64,000 bases of DNA from Euclidia mi (taxonomy: Eukaryota > Arthropoda > Insecta > Lepidoptera > Erebidae): the NCBI GenBank assembly GCA_944739405.2, contig OX123192.2:48598486-48662485 (forward strand), read 5' to 3'. The position numbers and the translations under genes were made by a program. Each line of letters opens with the position of its first letter. Position 1 is the stretch's first letter. Positions 43,946 through 54,905 of this stretch are shown piece by piece. Under the pieces are notes generated by a model that saw nothing but the letters and a program-made list of their open reading frames with translations, had not been told where the DNA came from and did no database searches.

Positions 43946-46339
43946 ATCACAATTTTAAAACACAAGAAAAATATTGAAGTGATTACCCTGTTTTCCCAAG
44001 TAGGTCATGTTTGACTACGTACAAGTAATCATCATAAAAAGCCTCCGCATTTTACACCTTAAGAGGCATAAAGTTCACAGGCAGGCTGGCTCTTAAATCA
44101 TTATCCAAAACCGGTCCGATAGAGTGAATAACTCCTGTAAACGCCATAACACAATTGCACAAATGCACATTAAACACTTCAGCCATGACAAATTGCCGGT
44201 GCTCTGGGACTATTGGACTATACAATGAACCACTCAGCGATATATGACATTTTAATGTGTAATCCTCACATCATGCCACTGTGGTGGTAATGAGTGCTGC
44301 ATTATGTGCTGTTTAGCGGCGTAATATATATATATATAAAATAGGTTGCCATGATATAGAACTGCTGAGTTAAGCAGTTTTTAGATCGCCGGCGCCGAGT
44401 TTATGAAGTGAGCAATTTTTGCAGTGGTAAGGTAAGTAAAATTGGATGTAAAATTCATTGTACCAGTGCTCGACTTGAACAAACGGCAGAGATTTGATTT
44501 AAAAAATAATTCTGCATTAGATATAATTCTTGATTGGTGGGTAGAACGCCATTGTCTTGTGTAAAATAAAAGATGGTGTGATGAAAGTTTACTTATTATC
44601 ATTACATCATGATAATCAGTATATATATAACATTGTTGCGTTACTGACTGGCAGCCAAGGCACAGGCAAATCTATTGGACGCAAGATGCTTAGCATGTAT
44701 GTTCCTTGGGTGCACAAAGAATGTTTTTTCTGAAATTCCCACACCAGCCATGTTCACGTGTTGACTGATGAACATAATATCAGCCAAAGTTTTAAAGTAG
44801 GGGTACTGATTTAACTAACAGTAATTCTTAAACCAAAAACATGAAAACAAAATATATCTATAAAAAAGGCTCATTGCTGAATTCGCAACAGGTAACATTT
44901 TGAAGATTTCTAAAAACTTACTAAGCGCAAAACACGAGACAAGTGCTGTTGACTTTTGACTTTTGACTTTTAATACAGTCTGTTAACTGGCCGTCACTGC
45001 TTCGTTGAATTTCATGGGGTCGATTCCCACACAGGACCAATCTTTGGGTGACGAGCACGAAACTTTTTTCTCTGTATGGATGTAGTTTATCTTAAATATG
45101 TACGTATGTATTTAGAAATATATAAGTATGACTATTAGTTATCTGTTCGAAATAGTAGAGGCTCTGCCTATTTTGTGATCAGATGATGATTTATAAGTTA
45201 TCCCAGAATATATATGAATGCTATCTACAGCATTCCGTTTCACCAGATTCAAGTCACGATATTTATCTCAGCAGCTATGATATCGATAGCTGGACACCCA
45301 ACCTTACTTAGGCATCCGTCCGTACTGCATTTGCATTTGATGAAAATTCCCCGCAGTAGTCGGCAACTTGCAAAAACTCAACCAGTGGCGTCCACTCTGT
45401 TGTAACACATCGAATTTGAATAAGACCTACATTTAGATCGTCTTAACTAGTGCGTCACCAAGTTTTATCGATGTAACATTTTTCGCCACCCATTCAAATG
45501 TATTTTGTATTATTTTTTCGTCTGCAAGTAAACCGGAACTATCGATTATCAATAAATTATCATGCCGGATTCAGGTTAGTTTTATTAAGATCTGGTTGCT
45601 GCATTGCTTGTGGTTTGACAAGTTTGTCAGCGCAACATTATGTTTTTTTTATTCTAACGTTTATTTACAGTGATGCAAGACTTTCACTAGAAATTTACAA
45701 TCAGTTTTATTCCCTATTCAATTAGTGTAAAACACAAATTGAATACAGAATAGAACTGCTCCCATACATACGAATCCATTTTACATCCTGCAGGATCTTT
45801 CTTTATCTTATTTTTCCCGATCCGTGAACAACTAGGCATACTATCTACTAATTATATACCTAACATTTAATAAGAACAAGCTCTTAAATTAGAACAAAAT
45901 TTAAATTCTATGAACTGTGACGTCACATAAAACTAGAGTTCGACGAACAATTTACCCCTAAAAATAATTACGAAAGTCCAATTATGAAGGCCATTTACCA
46001 ATTAACGGACAAGATTGTATAAACTTTCTTTCACTAAAATAATATTGAAATATTCAAGTTCTGTTGTACCTTGGTACAAACTGTGGATTTTAAAGTTTGG
46101 TTAATTAACGTTTGCAAATATTTGAAATTAATTAACATATTACATGTGTTTCAAAGTTTTATGGGCGTTTAAAATTATAATGTTCAAGAATGTTTCAATT
46201 AGTTTTACTGAAAATATATCCTCTAGGGTTTTACTAAGATTGGTAAGCTACATATAATACAGAATCAGTATTTATATTTATGTGGCTATAGTTCTCAATT
46301 TTGGTGATTTATATTTATAATCATATTTGAGTAACAGAA

Positions 46340-47690
46340 AAATGTTTGCTGTTATTAAGGAACTAGACAAAACTCATTGCCAAAGGGTATACAGATCTAG
46401 TATTCAAAACGTCACAGCAGGTGTCCCGCAAGGATCTATTCATGAACCAATTTTATTTATACTTTTTACCAACGACTTATAAAATAAGTTGAGTAAATGT
46501 AAGCGTGACGTTAATCTTCTTGTTTTTGCTGATGACACAAACGCCGTAATAAGTGCAAATACTTTGGAGTCCTTAAATTTAAATATAAAAAAAAACTCTC
46601 GAACTTTTCCACAATTGGTTTGCCGCTAATAGACTTGTTATAAATACCAAAAATACAAACATTGTTCTATTTAAATCTACAGTCAATCGCGACGATAACC
46701 TTAGTATAATATTAAACGGAGACAAAATAGCTCTTGTAAATACAGTGAAATTTCTAGGTGTGCAAATAAATTCTTTACTTAATTGGAAAGCATGTGCAAG
46801 CAAATGCAATTGACGCAACTATCTCTTCGGCTTGCTATGCCACACGGAGCTTAACATATGAAGTTAATATAGATACTTTAAAAACTGTATTTCACGCTTT
46901 AGTGGAGTTAAGAATGAGATACAACTTTGGGACAATAGTTTCAGATACAATAAGGGACAGAGCATTTATACTACAAAAAAGGGCAATCAGAACTATGATC
47001 CGAATTGCCCAAAGAGAATTGTGTAGGCAACACTTTCAAAGTCTTTCTTTACTAACATGCCGTGCCTTGTTTATATATATTTACAAGTTTTAGCTATTTG
47101 TCAAAATAAATCAATGTGTATAAAACCGAGGACGAAAGGTTAGTAAGAGAAAGCACAAGAAGAAAATATTTAAAACAAACAATAAAAACTAATTTAAATA
47201 TTGTACAACATGGTGTTCAGTATCAAATGATAAAACTATTTAACTTTTGTTTACAAACAGAACTAAAAACCCTCATCTATAATACCAGTTCTTTTAAAAG
47301 AAAACTTAAGGCCTTCTTGTTAGAACATAGCTACTGCTCGGTATCAAAATTTATAGACTCCAACATAAGTAATTAAATTGTAATTTTATTCATTGTATTG
47401 ATGTTTTTAATTCTTTATTTATTTTCAATTATTTTTATTGTGATTTTTTTTAACTTTGTGTTGTGTTGTGTGTGCTATCGTTTTTTGATGAATTTATTGC
47501 GATTATTTATATTGTATTGATAATATTCTGTTGACTTCTTTTATTGACATTGATGAACTTTTATTTTTTTGACAGTCATCAACTTTTTGACATTTTATTT
47601 TGTTCTATTTAATGTACATTTTATGTGTATTTATATTAACATTCAAACACAATTGTACTTATAGTTCGTGAATATATGAAATGAAATTAA
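46340..47690 (+). pseudogene. Jockey-group LINE reverse transcriptase remnant, copy 2, uninterrupted
   Basis: Encodes NVTAGVPQGSIHEPILFILF, VFADDTNAV, FLGVQINSLLNWK, TLKTVFHALVELRMRYNF, KRAIRTMIRIAQRELC and a C-terminal FKRKLKAFLLEHSYCSV, with several stops and shifts. The short 3' UTR ends at about 47,690. It shows the pre-insertion state of 18,838-21,621. Confidence 0.85.
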
Positions 47691-47732
47691 TTATAAAAGA
47701 ACGGGGTAGGGTACTTTCATAGTACCGCAATA

Positions 47733-47914
47733 TCACTATATAGTATAAAACAAAGTCTGTCTTCTGTCTGTCTGTCCCTACGTATGCTTAAATCTTTAAA
47801 ACGACGCAACGGATTTTAATGCGGTTTTTTTAATAGATGGAATGCTTCAAGAGGAAGGTATATATGTATAATACATATAATACATGGCGGTACGAAGTTC
47901 GCCGTGTCAGCTAG
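47733..47914 (+). mobile_element. Helitron family C, complete (copy 2)
   Basis: It starts TCACTATATAGTATAAAACA after A and ends tcagCTAG (47,911-47,914) before T. The 182-bp body matches 21,888-22,038. Confidence 0.8.
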
Positions 47915-50235
47915 TTAAGTATATTTTGTATGAAAATTCCGTGAATTTATTACTAAACGATTGAAATTATCTTAATACACGTATTTAATTTTGCGCTTTA
48001 TGTAAAAGTAGAACCGTATTTTGCTGTGTTCATTCATAAACTGTTTTGAATGCTGTCTGACAAAAAATAATTATATATGTATCACCAAATGACGGTGGGC
48101 AAAATTTTATGAGACTTAGTTCAAGCATCGCCAAGGAATAATCATATACCAAATTAGAGGATACAATGTACTATTTAGCCATGCAGAAGGACTTCAAAAT
48201 CTGTGGGAGAGATTTCCAGAAATGATAGCTTGCTATTATTTCTCAAAATTGCTTTGATAATATTTAATGCATGAAATACATTTGACCATAACAGAAAAGA
48301 AAAAAAATGATCAGAATAATATGCTTGCCTTCTCAGAATGACCATCATCACAATATTGAAATTGTATCAGATACTGATTACAACATAAAACTCTTTTCAT
48401 GAGAGCTGTTTAAAAAAATTTTAATATTGCAATTAAACAAAGACGATCAAAGCTAATTAAGACGTTACTTCTAATTCCGCTTAATGTTAATCTGCTTCTG
48501 ATACATAGAAATTGTGTGAAAAGCCATGCATACTCTTCTTACTTACTTAAGACTCTGTTAATATTTGTGTATACATAGACAAGATCTAATTAAAGAATAT
48601 AAACATGAATATGATTAAAATCACTATCAAATACAAAATCGTCCATTCACTTACGTCACCACAAGGTGTCACTAGTGAACGTCAAATTTATAAATTAATC
48701 GATTAATATTCATCATTTACATTCTGTTATTATTATAATGTCTTTAAAGTAAAAAAAATACGACAGGTGTTTAAAAATTTCGATACTCATTTTCATCGAC
48801 ATTGTGTATGCACATCACTATCGCTGGCACCATATGTGGCTCACAGCGAAATGTTTCCCTGAATATTTGATTCTTTATTATGGTGTTGAATTTCATGTGT
48901 GTTATACGACATGTTTAGAAATTAGCTTTGATTTATTTTGGACTAGATCATCTCAATGGATTTATTCGGTAAAGGCATACAAATAACATTTTAATTTACT
49001 TTAATTTCTGTTATACATTAGTTGTTCTACTAACTTTTATTGAACATTTTTGTAAGCAATAGTCGTCCTAAAATAATGATGAATAATAAAGTAGGACTGT
49101 TAGGTAGAGAGTCTGCATTTCAAACTTACGGCTCATGCTGGCACTTAACTGCACTGGCAATAATTCCTAACCTAAGTACCTACGTATTAAATACATACAT
49201 ATATACATACATTATCGCAGTAGAGATACGATCCCACCAACTGTCTTAAAGTTCTTTTAAAAACACACTTCTGCTGATCCAACTAGTCAGTGTGGTGGAC
49301 TAAGGCCTAAACATTCTCACAGCGAGAAAGACCTTCACTTAGAATTATTGAGAGTATTATAAGCAGGGATGGAAAAAGAAAAGACGTACATAATGGAAAG
49401 GATAATGGTTGCATCATGATGTAGCTAAGCAATATTTCGGAGACAGCAATAAATATTCTTTAAACATATAAAAGTACACTATTATTATCTTCATACAGTA
49501 TTCGAATATTTCAGTCTTAATAATTTATTATAGTGTGTCTTAAAAGAAGAAAAGTGAATAGCTAGCTTTTTAGAAATGATTTAATTATATATAATTAAAT
49601 CATTTCTAAATTTCTTTAATTTCTTTTTTAATTTCTTTTAAGACACACTATAATAATTACATTATTAATATTTTATAATGCACATATTAATTTCGTGAAT
49701 GACAAAATTGTTTTAAATACCTATTCTTAGTAACCTTATTGTAGTATCAAATGAAACTGCTTCTGCAATTTCTCGCGATATACATTTTTGAGACCATTAT
49801 TATCTAACAATTCCCTGAAATCTATTACATGCCTGTCATCTTTCAAACGCACTTAGTTTATTTTAGACAAGGTTTAAGAAAATATCTCAATTATAACAGC
49901 TGGATATTCAATTTAATGTTTTCAAATAAAATGTGATTCCTGTAAGTTAAAAGTAATTTCCATTTCAGATGGATTTTGATTGGCACCAAAGTAAAAAGTT
50001 TTAGTTCTATAAAAATAATGGAGCCGTTTTCAGTCATTTAGTCAACATGTTAAAACATTTTCTTTTCTTTTGAGAATTGAGAATTTTGGCACTTCATACA
50101 CCTTTCTAACAAATGCCACCTCGTATACAAGTCTGCTTTGCATACCTTACATATTTATTTATTCGTGATCTTCAATATCAGGCTATGTACCTACCTACCC
50201 GGAAAAAAGCCTGGTGAAGTGCACCAATAATTTTT
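47915..50235. other. AT-rich sequence without a recognised gene
   Basis: Short frames at 48,804-48,986 and 49,040-49,249 have no motif. About 49,275-49,380 resembles a decayed LINE tail (agtcagtgtggtggactaag). A nested hairpin is at 49,525-49,656. Confidence 0.45.
49525..49656. repeat. Nested hairpin: 24-bp outer stem and 42-bp inner palindrome
   Basis: 49,525-49,548 pairs perfectly with 49,633-49,656. Inside, 49,569-49,610 is a perfect palindrome, with an additional ttctttaatttc repeat beside it. Confidence 0.9.
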
Positions 50236-50690
50236 CCGATCTGTCACCCCGCTTTGTCCCCTTGGGGGGACAGATCGGAAAAAAAAGTTTGATTTGTCCC
50301 CCTGTTAGCAATGAGGGGACAGTTCGAACTTTATTCACTCCTTAACGGTTTCATCTGTCCCCCTATCACTGATGAGGGGACAGTTCGAACTTTATTCACT
50401 AGTTAACGGTTTCATCTGTCCCCCTATCACTGGTAGGGGGACAGATAAAACTTTTTATTCCTATTTGTCCCCCATAGAATTTAATATATTAATTCTTAAA
50501 AGTAATTCCACACATACAGCAACATTACATTTAATTAAAAACTAGTGGTTTAGGTTTATAATCATCTGTATTTTAATAAGTCAAGTTACAAATATTTCTT
50601 TTGTTTTTCTATTAATTAGCCACAGTCCCATAAATCACAGTACGTATAGAAGATACAATTACAATCAGTCTTCTGATTTGACATAAGTCA
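50236..50690 (+). repeat. MULE left terminal inverted repeat with palindromic sub-repeats
   Basis: Four palindromes of the form tgtccccc...ggggaca occur, starting at about 50,256, 50,297, 50,358 and 50,418, and a fifth half-site is at about 50,465. They are separated by a gttcgaactttattcact-type spacer of about 35 bp. Outer 290 bp nearly match the right end; the similarity then fades. Confidence 0.88.
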
Positions 50691-51045
50691 ACTTAATAAC
50701 AATAAAAAATACACTAATTATAAGAATATTTTGTTTTGTTCCTGATTGATAGAATCAGTCACAGTCCGATAAATCACAGTAGGTATTGTACATATTACAA
50801 TCAGTCTTCTGATTTGACTTCATGTAGCCTTGTTACAAATGAAAACTTTTAAATAATAATAAACTTAAGGTTGTAAATAATCTCAAAATATAAATTAACG
50901 AAAGTTACAAATGAAAACTTTTAAATAAACTAATAATAAACTTAAAGTTGTAAATAATCTCAAAACATAAATAAACGAAAATCACTAGTATAACGAATTT
51001 TAAAACTTTTCCAAAGGTCGTAAGAATAAAATATAAATAAAATAT

Positions 51046-52350
51046 CTATCGCAACTTCTCCAACAAGTGACCAATAGTAATTTCACCACCTATAAACTGC
51101 ATTTGACAATTACGTATATATTCGTCTTTCATAATATTTGTCTTTGTACGACAATTCGACGTCGGAGGTAATTGGTTTTGGATCTGTTGTGATACGACAC
51201 TATAAAAAGCTGCATCCTTTTCTAGAATAACTAAAAGCATATTTAAGTTGGGATTTTTTTTTCCAATTGCTTTATTTAATCCATGGTGCCAGCCTTCTAG
51301 AAAATTTGTAGTACGATGACGTTCATTAAAAACACACCATATCTTTCTATACTCAGCATCATGCGGTCTAATCCATTGTTTGATCATATACAAACGAAAT
51401 TTCTTGCTCTTATCATCATCTGGACTTTCTGATGCGATGTATGACCATCCATTTAAAATATCATTATCAGGTATCAGTGGAAGTACGGCACTCAGTGCCA
51501 CTTGTCTTTTCAAAAGTTTTGACTTAGTTAGCCCAAGAGCTGCTCCTTTCTTCCACACAGCTTTATTATAGTGAAAGAAACAACCTTTTACTGTGACTTC
51601 TGGAAAAACCTTTTTGATAGCGTTCATTGCTGGAATTTCATAGTCTGTTTTATAGGTTTTGGGTTTCCACTCTGGGATTTGTGACTTAATCATGTTAAAT
51701 AAAATTTCGTAGCTCTTCTGATCCTTATGACTCATTAATGAGTAAACTACTGGCACAATATCGGTATTCATATTTTTACTGCCGAAGTCTGCATGTACAG
51801 TATACATCTGTAGAAATGGTTTCGGGCAGCTTTTAAATGTTCCGTCACTTAAAAAGTCTTCTAAAGTACTTATTAGGTTTCTCATGTACTCGGCACAAAA
51901 AATTATTATTCTATAACCTTCATGACTGTAGTCAGCTAATACAAAAGGTATAAATTTGGGAGGTATTATTACTTCGTCAAGATCATTAAAAAATATTTTT
52001 TTCATTTGTATTGTATCATTCCGGGTTTTATATAAGGTACTTTTAATATTTTTAAAGGGTGGTATTTTTGTAATTAAATTCAGACCACCATCTTTCATAG
52101 AAGCTAAGGCTTCTTTGTAAATTTTTGGTACACTTTCACATGCTTGAGATGCGGAAATATCTTGTTTAACTTCATGTAATTTTTGATCCATAATATTTTT
52201 GGCGAAATCAGGAGCATGTGAGTGTGGAGTTTCCTTAACAACAGCATTATGCTGTAACAAAATATAAGGTTGTAATTCAAAATTCAAAAAAGGGTTAGCG
52301 CATGACTCAAGAAAAGGCCCTACGATATGAAAAAATACTTGACGTAGCAT
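51046..52350 (-). CDS. MULE transposase, open frame of 434 residues
   Basis: The frame carries the MULE transposase core: a likely first catalytic Asp in FLSDGTFKSC (Asp169), LQMYTVHADF, the second Asp in PKTYKTDYEIPAMNAIKKVF (Asp236), a CFFH Cys/His pair (257-260) and a candidate Glu in RTTNFLEGWHHGLNK (Glu352). The protein would bind the terminal repeats and cut and rejoin DNA in the nucleus. No stop or frameshift breaks the frame, unlike nearly all other TE genes here, so the element may be fairly young. The FLYWCH frame lies 335 bp upstream on the same strand; stops separate them, suggesting an intron or damage. I could not find a splice junction that keeps phase. The ATG at 52,350 may be internal to a longer protein. 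Confidence 0.85.
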   Translation of the reverse strand: MLRQVFFHIVGPFLESCANPFLNFELQPYILLQHNAVVKETPHSHAPDFAKNIMDQKLHEVKQDISASQACESVPKIYKEALASMKDGGLNLITKIPPFKNIKSTLYKTRNDTIQMKKIFFNDLDEVIIPPKFIPFVLADYSHEGYRIIIFCAEYMRNLISTLEDFLSDGTFKSCPKPFLQMYTVHADFGSKNMNTDIVPVVYSLMSHKDQKSYEILFNMIKSQIPEWKPKTYKTDYEIPAMNAIKKVFPEVTVKGCFFHYNKAVWKKGAALGLTKSKLLKRQVALSAVLPLIPDNDILNGWSYIASESPDDDKSKKFRLYMIKQWIRPHDAEYRKIWCVFNERHRTTNFLEGWHHGLNKAIGKKNPNLNMLLVILEKDAAFYSVVSQQIQNQLPPTSNCRTKTNIMKDEYIRNCQMQFIGGEITIGHLLEKLR

Positions 52351-52685
52351 GAAAAATTTTCTTTAAATAGATAAAAGAAATCAATATGAAGAATGCTCCG
52401 TTAGAACTTTTTTTAATTTTTATTAATACGTTGCCCCACAAGTTTGTTTCTTTTCCACAGCTGAAAGAGTCCGTAGACTCGAGTATTTGATATAAAGATT
52501 AACTTGATACCTTACGCGTTTCTGAGAAAAAAGGTCTCGACAGACAGACATAGTGACATACGGACAACAAAGTGATCCTATAAGGGTTCCGTTTTTCCTT
52601 TTGAGGTACGGAACCTTAAAAACGACATATTTTTTTTATTATAAAATTATTGTACAGAATATTTTCTACAATAAAGCTTTATGAA

Positions 52686-52910
52686 TCACTTGACAGGTAC
52701 ATATACTTTTCTAACCTGAATGTTTACTAATCCACGACAATGTTGTCTTCTTTGGTTACACTCGTAGACTGTTACTCCATTTTTTAAACTCTTCTTTTTA
52801 TAATATTGATGACCGGCGTGTAAAAGCACCTGGCCACCACCTCTTTTTATAAAAGACCATTGGTTGTCTACTGTAGCAGAAGTACCAGGTATGTTATTGA
52901 ATTCCGACAT
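52686..52910 (-). CDS. FLYWCH-type zinc-finger frame upstream of the MULE transposase
   Basis: The 74 residues contain WSFIKRGGGQVLLHAGHQYY followed by VTVYECNQRRQHCRGLVNIQ. That is the F..-[KG]GG..L...G..Y ... C.....C pattern of a FLYWCH finger, a DNA-binding domain found fused to MULE transposases in arthropods. The second half of the usual finger (a late His) is not seen before the stop at 52,686. It could be the first exon of the transposase gene or a truncated domain. Start at 52,910 is the only ATG that includes the whole domain. Confidence 0.7.
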   Translation of the reverse strand: MSEFNNIPGTSATVDNQWSFIKRGGGQVLLHAGHQYYKKKSLKNGVTVYECNQRRQHCRGLVNIQVRKVYVPVK

Positions 52911-53669
52911 GTTATCGTAATCTGAAAAACAAATAGGTATTGGTGCTCAATAACTTTTGTTCCATGTTTTCAAAAAATTTGCATTAAAACTTGCTAACAA
53001 TTGCCAAAAGTCGTATTGTGTGTAGTGTACATACGTATACGTGCATATGAACTTACCTCTGTCTGTAATTTCCTCTCAGTTTAATGATACTGTGCCATAG
53101 TTCGGTTGAAAACTACCTACTTAGTAATATAAACACTTCACTCAAATTTAATTATTACCAACAATTTAACACTGACGTCTCACCTTCAAAAATGGTAAAT
53201 TTGCACTAGTTCTCTTAGTAATGCGCATGATTGCGGCTGCCCATAAAGCCCCATGAGTAAGAAAGAGAGAGAGAACCGAAACTTGTTTGCTTGTTTTGAA
53301 ATCTATTGTTTATTTGCACCGAGTAAATTCCCGGAAGAGCCGGCTTTTTTGGAAACAATAATGGAGTGCAAGTAATTCTCAACCATATTTTATAAATCTT
53401 AAAGTTGTTATTCGCAAAATAAGTTTTGATATTAACTATAGTACCACTGACATACAGAGCACAGACAGACATTTTATTTTGTTTGATAACTCTTACAGGA
53501 ATGAAAACCTCAAAACTTGAATTTATTTAAGTACTTTATTTCTGAATAATACAGAATTAATTACCTTAATAGAAGCTGCAATATTATCTAAACACGTAAA
53601 ATTTTCTTATTAGGAATATTTCCTCATCTAAAAGTTAACATATTGTTAGTAAAAATTAACATTTGTAAT

Positions 53670-54154
53670 ATGAAGTCTAATCAGAGGACTGCTTATTACA
53701 CCTGGAATACCTACAACGTGATTTATGGGTCTGTGACTGGTCGATACGGAAACATAAGAAATATGTATTTATAATTATTTATTTAAATACAGGTCGATAT
53801 AAATCCTAACCACTAATCTTTTATTTGATTCTTGAAGGTAAGCCACTAGTCTTTAATTTAATGTAATGTTGCTGTATGTGTAGCATTATTTTTAAGAATT
53901 AATATATTAAATTCTATGGGGGACAAATAGGAATAAAAAGTTTTATCTGTCCCCCTATCAGTGATAGGGGGACAGATGAAACCGTTAACTAGTGAATAAA
54001 GTTCGAACTGTCCCCTCATCAGTGATAGGGGGACAGATGAAACCGTTAAGGAGTGAATAAAGTTCGAACTGTCCCCTCATTGCTAACAGGGGGACAGATC
54101 AAACTTTTTTTCCGATCTGTCCCCCCAAGGGGACAAAGCGGGGTGACAGATCGG
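53670..54154 (-). repeat. MULE right terminal inverted repeat
   Basis: Reverse-complement partner of 50,236-50,690 with the same series of GTCCCC palindromes (about 53,920-54,135). The agreement is almost complete over the outer 260-290 bp. A 94-bp gap separates it from a family A Helitron. Confidence 0.88.
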
Positions 54155-54248
54155 AATAATTCAAATTTATGCGGAAACCGCATCAAAATATCTTGAATCT
54201 GGTTTAATATAGTTGTTGAAATCTCTGTGGTTGCGCGGAAATTCATAA

Positions 54249-54451
54249 TCTTAATATATAAAATTGTTGCGTTACTGACTGACAGACACGCTACAGCCGA
54301 AACTATTGGGCGCAGGAAGCTGAAATTTGGCATGTATGTTCCTTGGGGAACGTAGGGGTGCACTAAGAAGGGATTTCCCGAAATTCCCACGAGATCGGCC
54401 AAAACGGGTAAATTTAAAAAAAATGCAGGCGTAGCTGCTGGCGTCCTCTAG
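54249..54451 (+). mobile_element. Short non-autonomous Helitron, family A
   Basis: Starts TCTTAATATATAAAATTGTT after A and ends CTAG (54,448-54,451) before T. The 203-bp body is almost identical to 5,613-5,819. Confidence 0.88.
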
Positions 54452-54818
54452 TTTACTCTAAATTAAATTGGTCTGCCTGTAGCCAAAGATTATCTTCCGT
54501 CTATTAGGTATCTTGGTTGAGTAAAGAACAAAGTATGTTAAGTAAGTAATCATCGTCCTAGCTTTATGCCATTTGTGTCCAAGACCTCCGTCTCGTAGAG
54601 CCATATTTTAGAGGTATAGCCATTGATTTAGAGGTCTGCTATGAATGTGTAGTGCTATATAAAGTATAGATCACGCCCACACATATCAATCTATTCTAAT
54701 TTCCTCAATTACTTTTTTAATTTTACCTTTCCTGTTGCAATTTCGGAAAGCTTAATAGTTTTGGCTGTAGCGTCAGTCGGTCAGGAACGCAAGGATTTGA
54801 AAAACATGTACATGTATA

Positions 54819-54905
54819 CAACAAAACAACAAATGGTTGCCATTTGTTGTTTTGTTGTTGTCGTCAAGATTGAAGACTATATGTCTTCAATCTTGACGAC
54901 AACAA
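54819..54905. repeat. Two overlapping perfect hairpins
   Basis: Stem 1 pairs 54,819-54,836 with 54,840-54,857 (18 bp, 3-nt loop). Stem 2 pairs 54,855-54,877 with 54,883-54,905 (23 bp, 5-nt loop). They share three bases. The layout is like 2,138-2,262 and 27,045-27,117. Confidence 0.92.

Larger units (their letters stand above)
50236..54154 (-). mobile_element. Mutator-like (MULE) DNA transposon, possibly Phantom-like, nearly complete
   Basis: The 3,919-bp element has long inverted ends (at least 290 bp nearly identical, weaker similarity to about 450 bp) and starts CCGATCTGTCACCCCGC at both ends. The flanks aataattttt (50,226-50,235) and aataattcaa (54,155-54,164) agree in 7 of 10 positions, suggesting a decayed 9-10 bp target duplication as expected for Mutator. 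It encodes a FLYWCH-type zinc-finger frame and a MULE transposase on the minus strand. The terminal repeats hold an array of GTCCCC palindromes. It is found only in the copy 2 block. Confidence 0.9.

Noticed and set aside
50256..50480. CRISPR-like array (regular GTCCCC repeats with spacers)
   Set aside because: Repeats are palindromic sub-terminal motifs of a DNA transposon, mirrored at its other end; spacers are alike, not unique, and the genome is eukaryotic.
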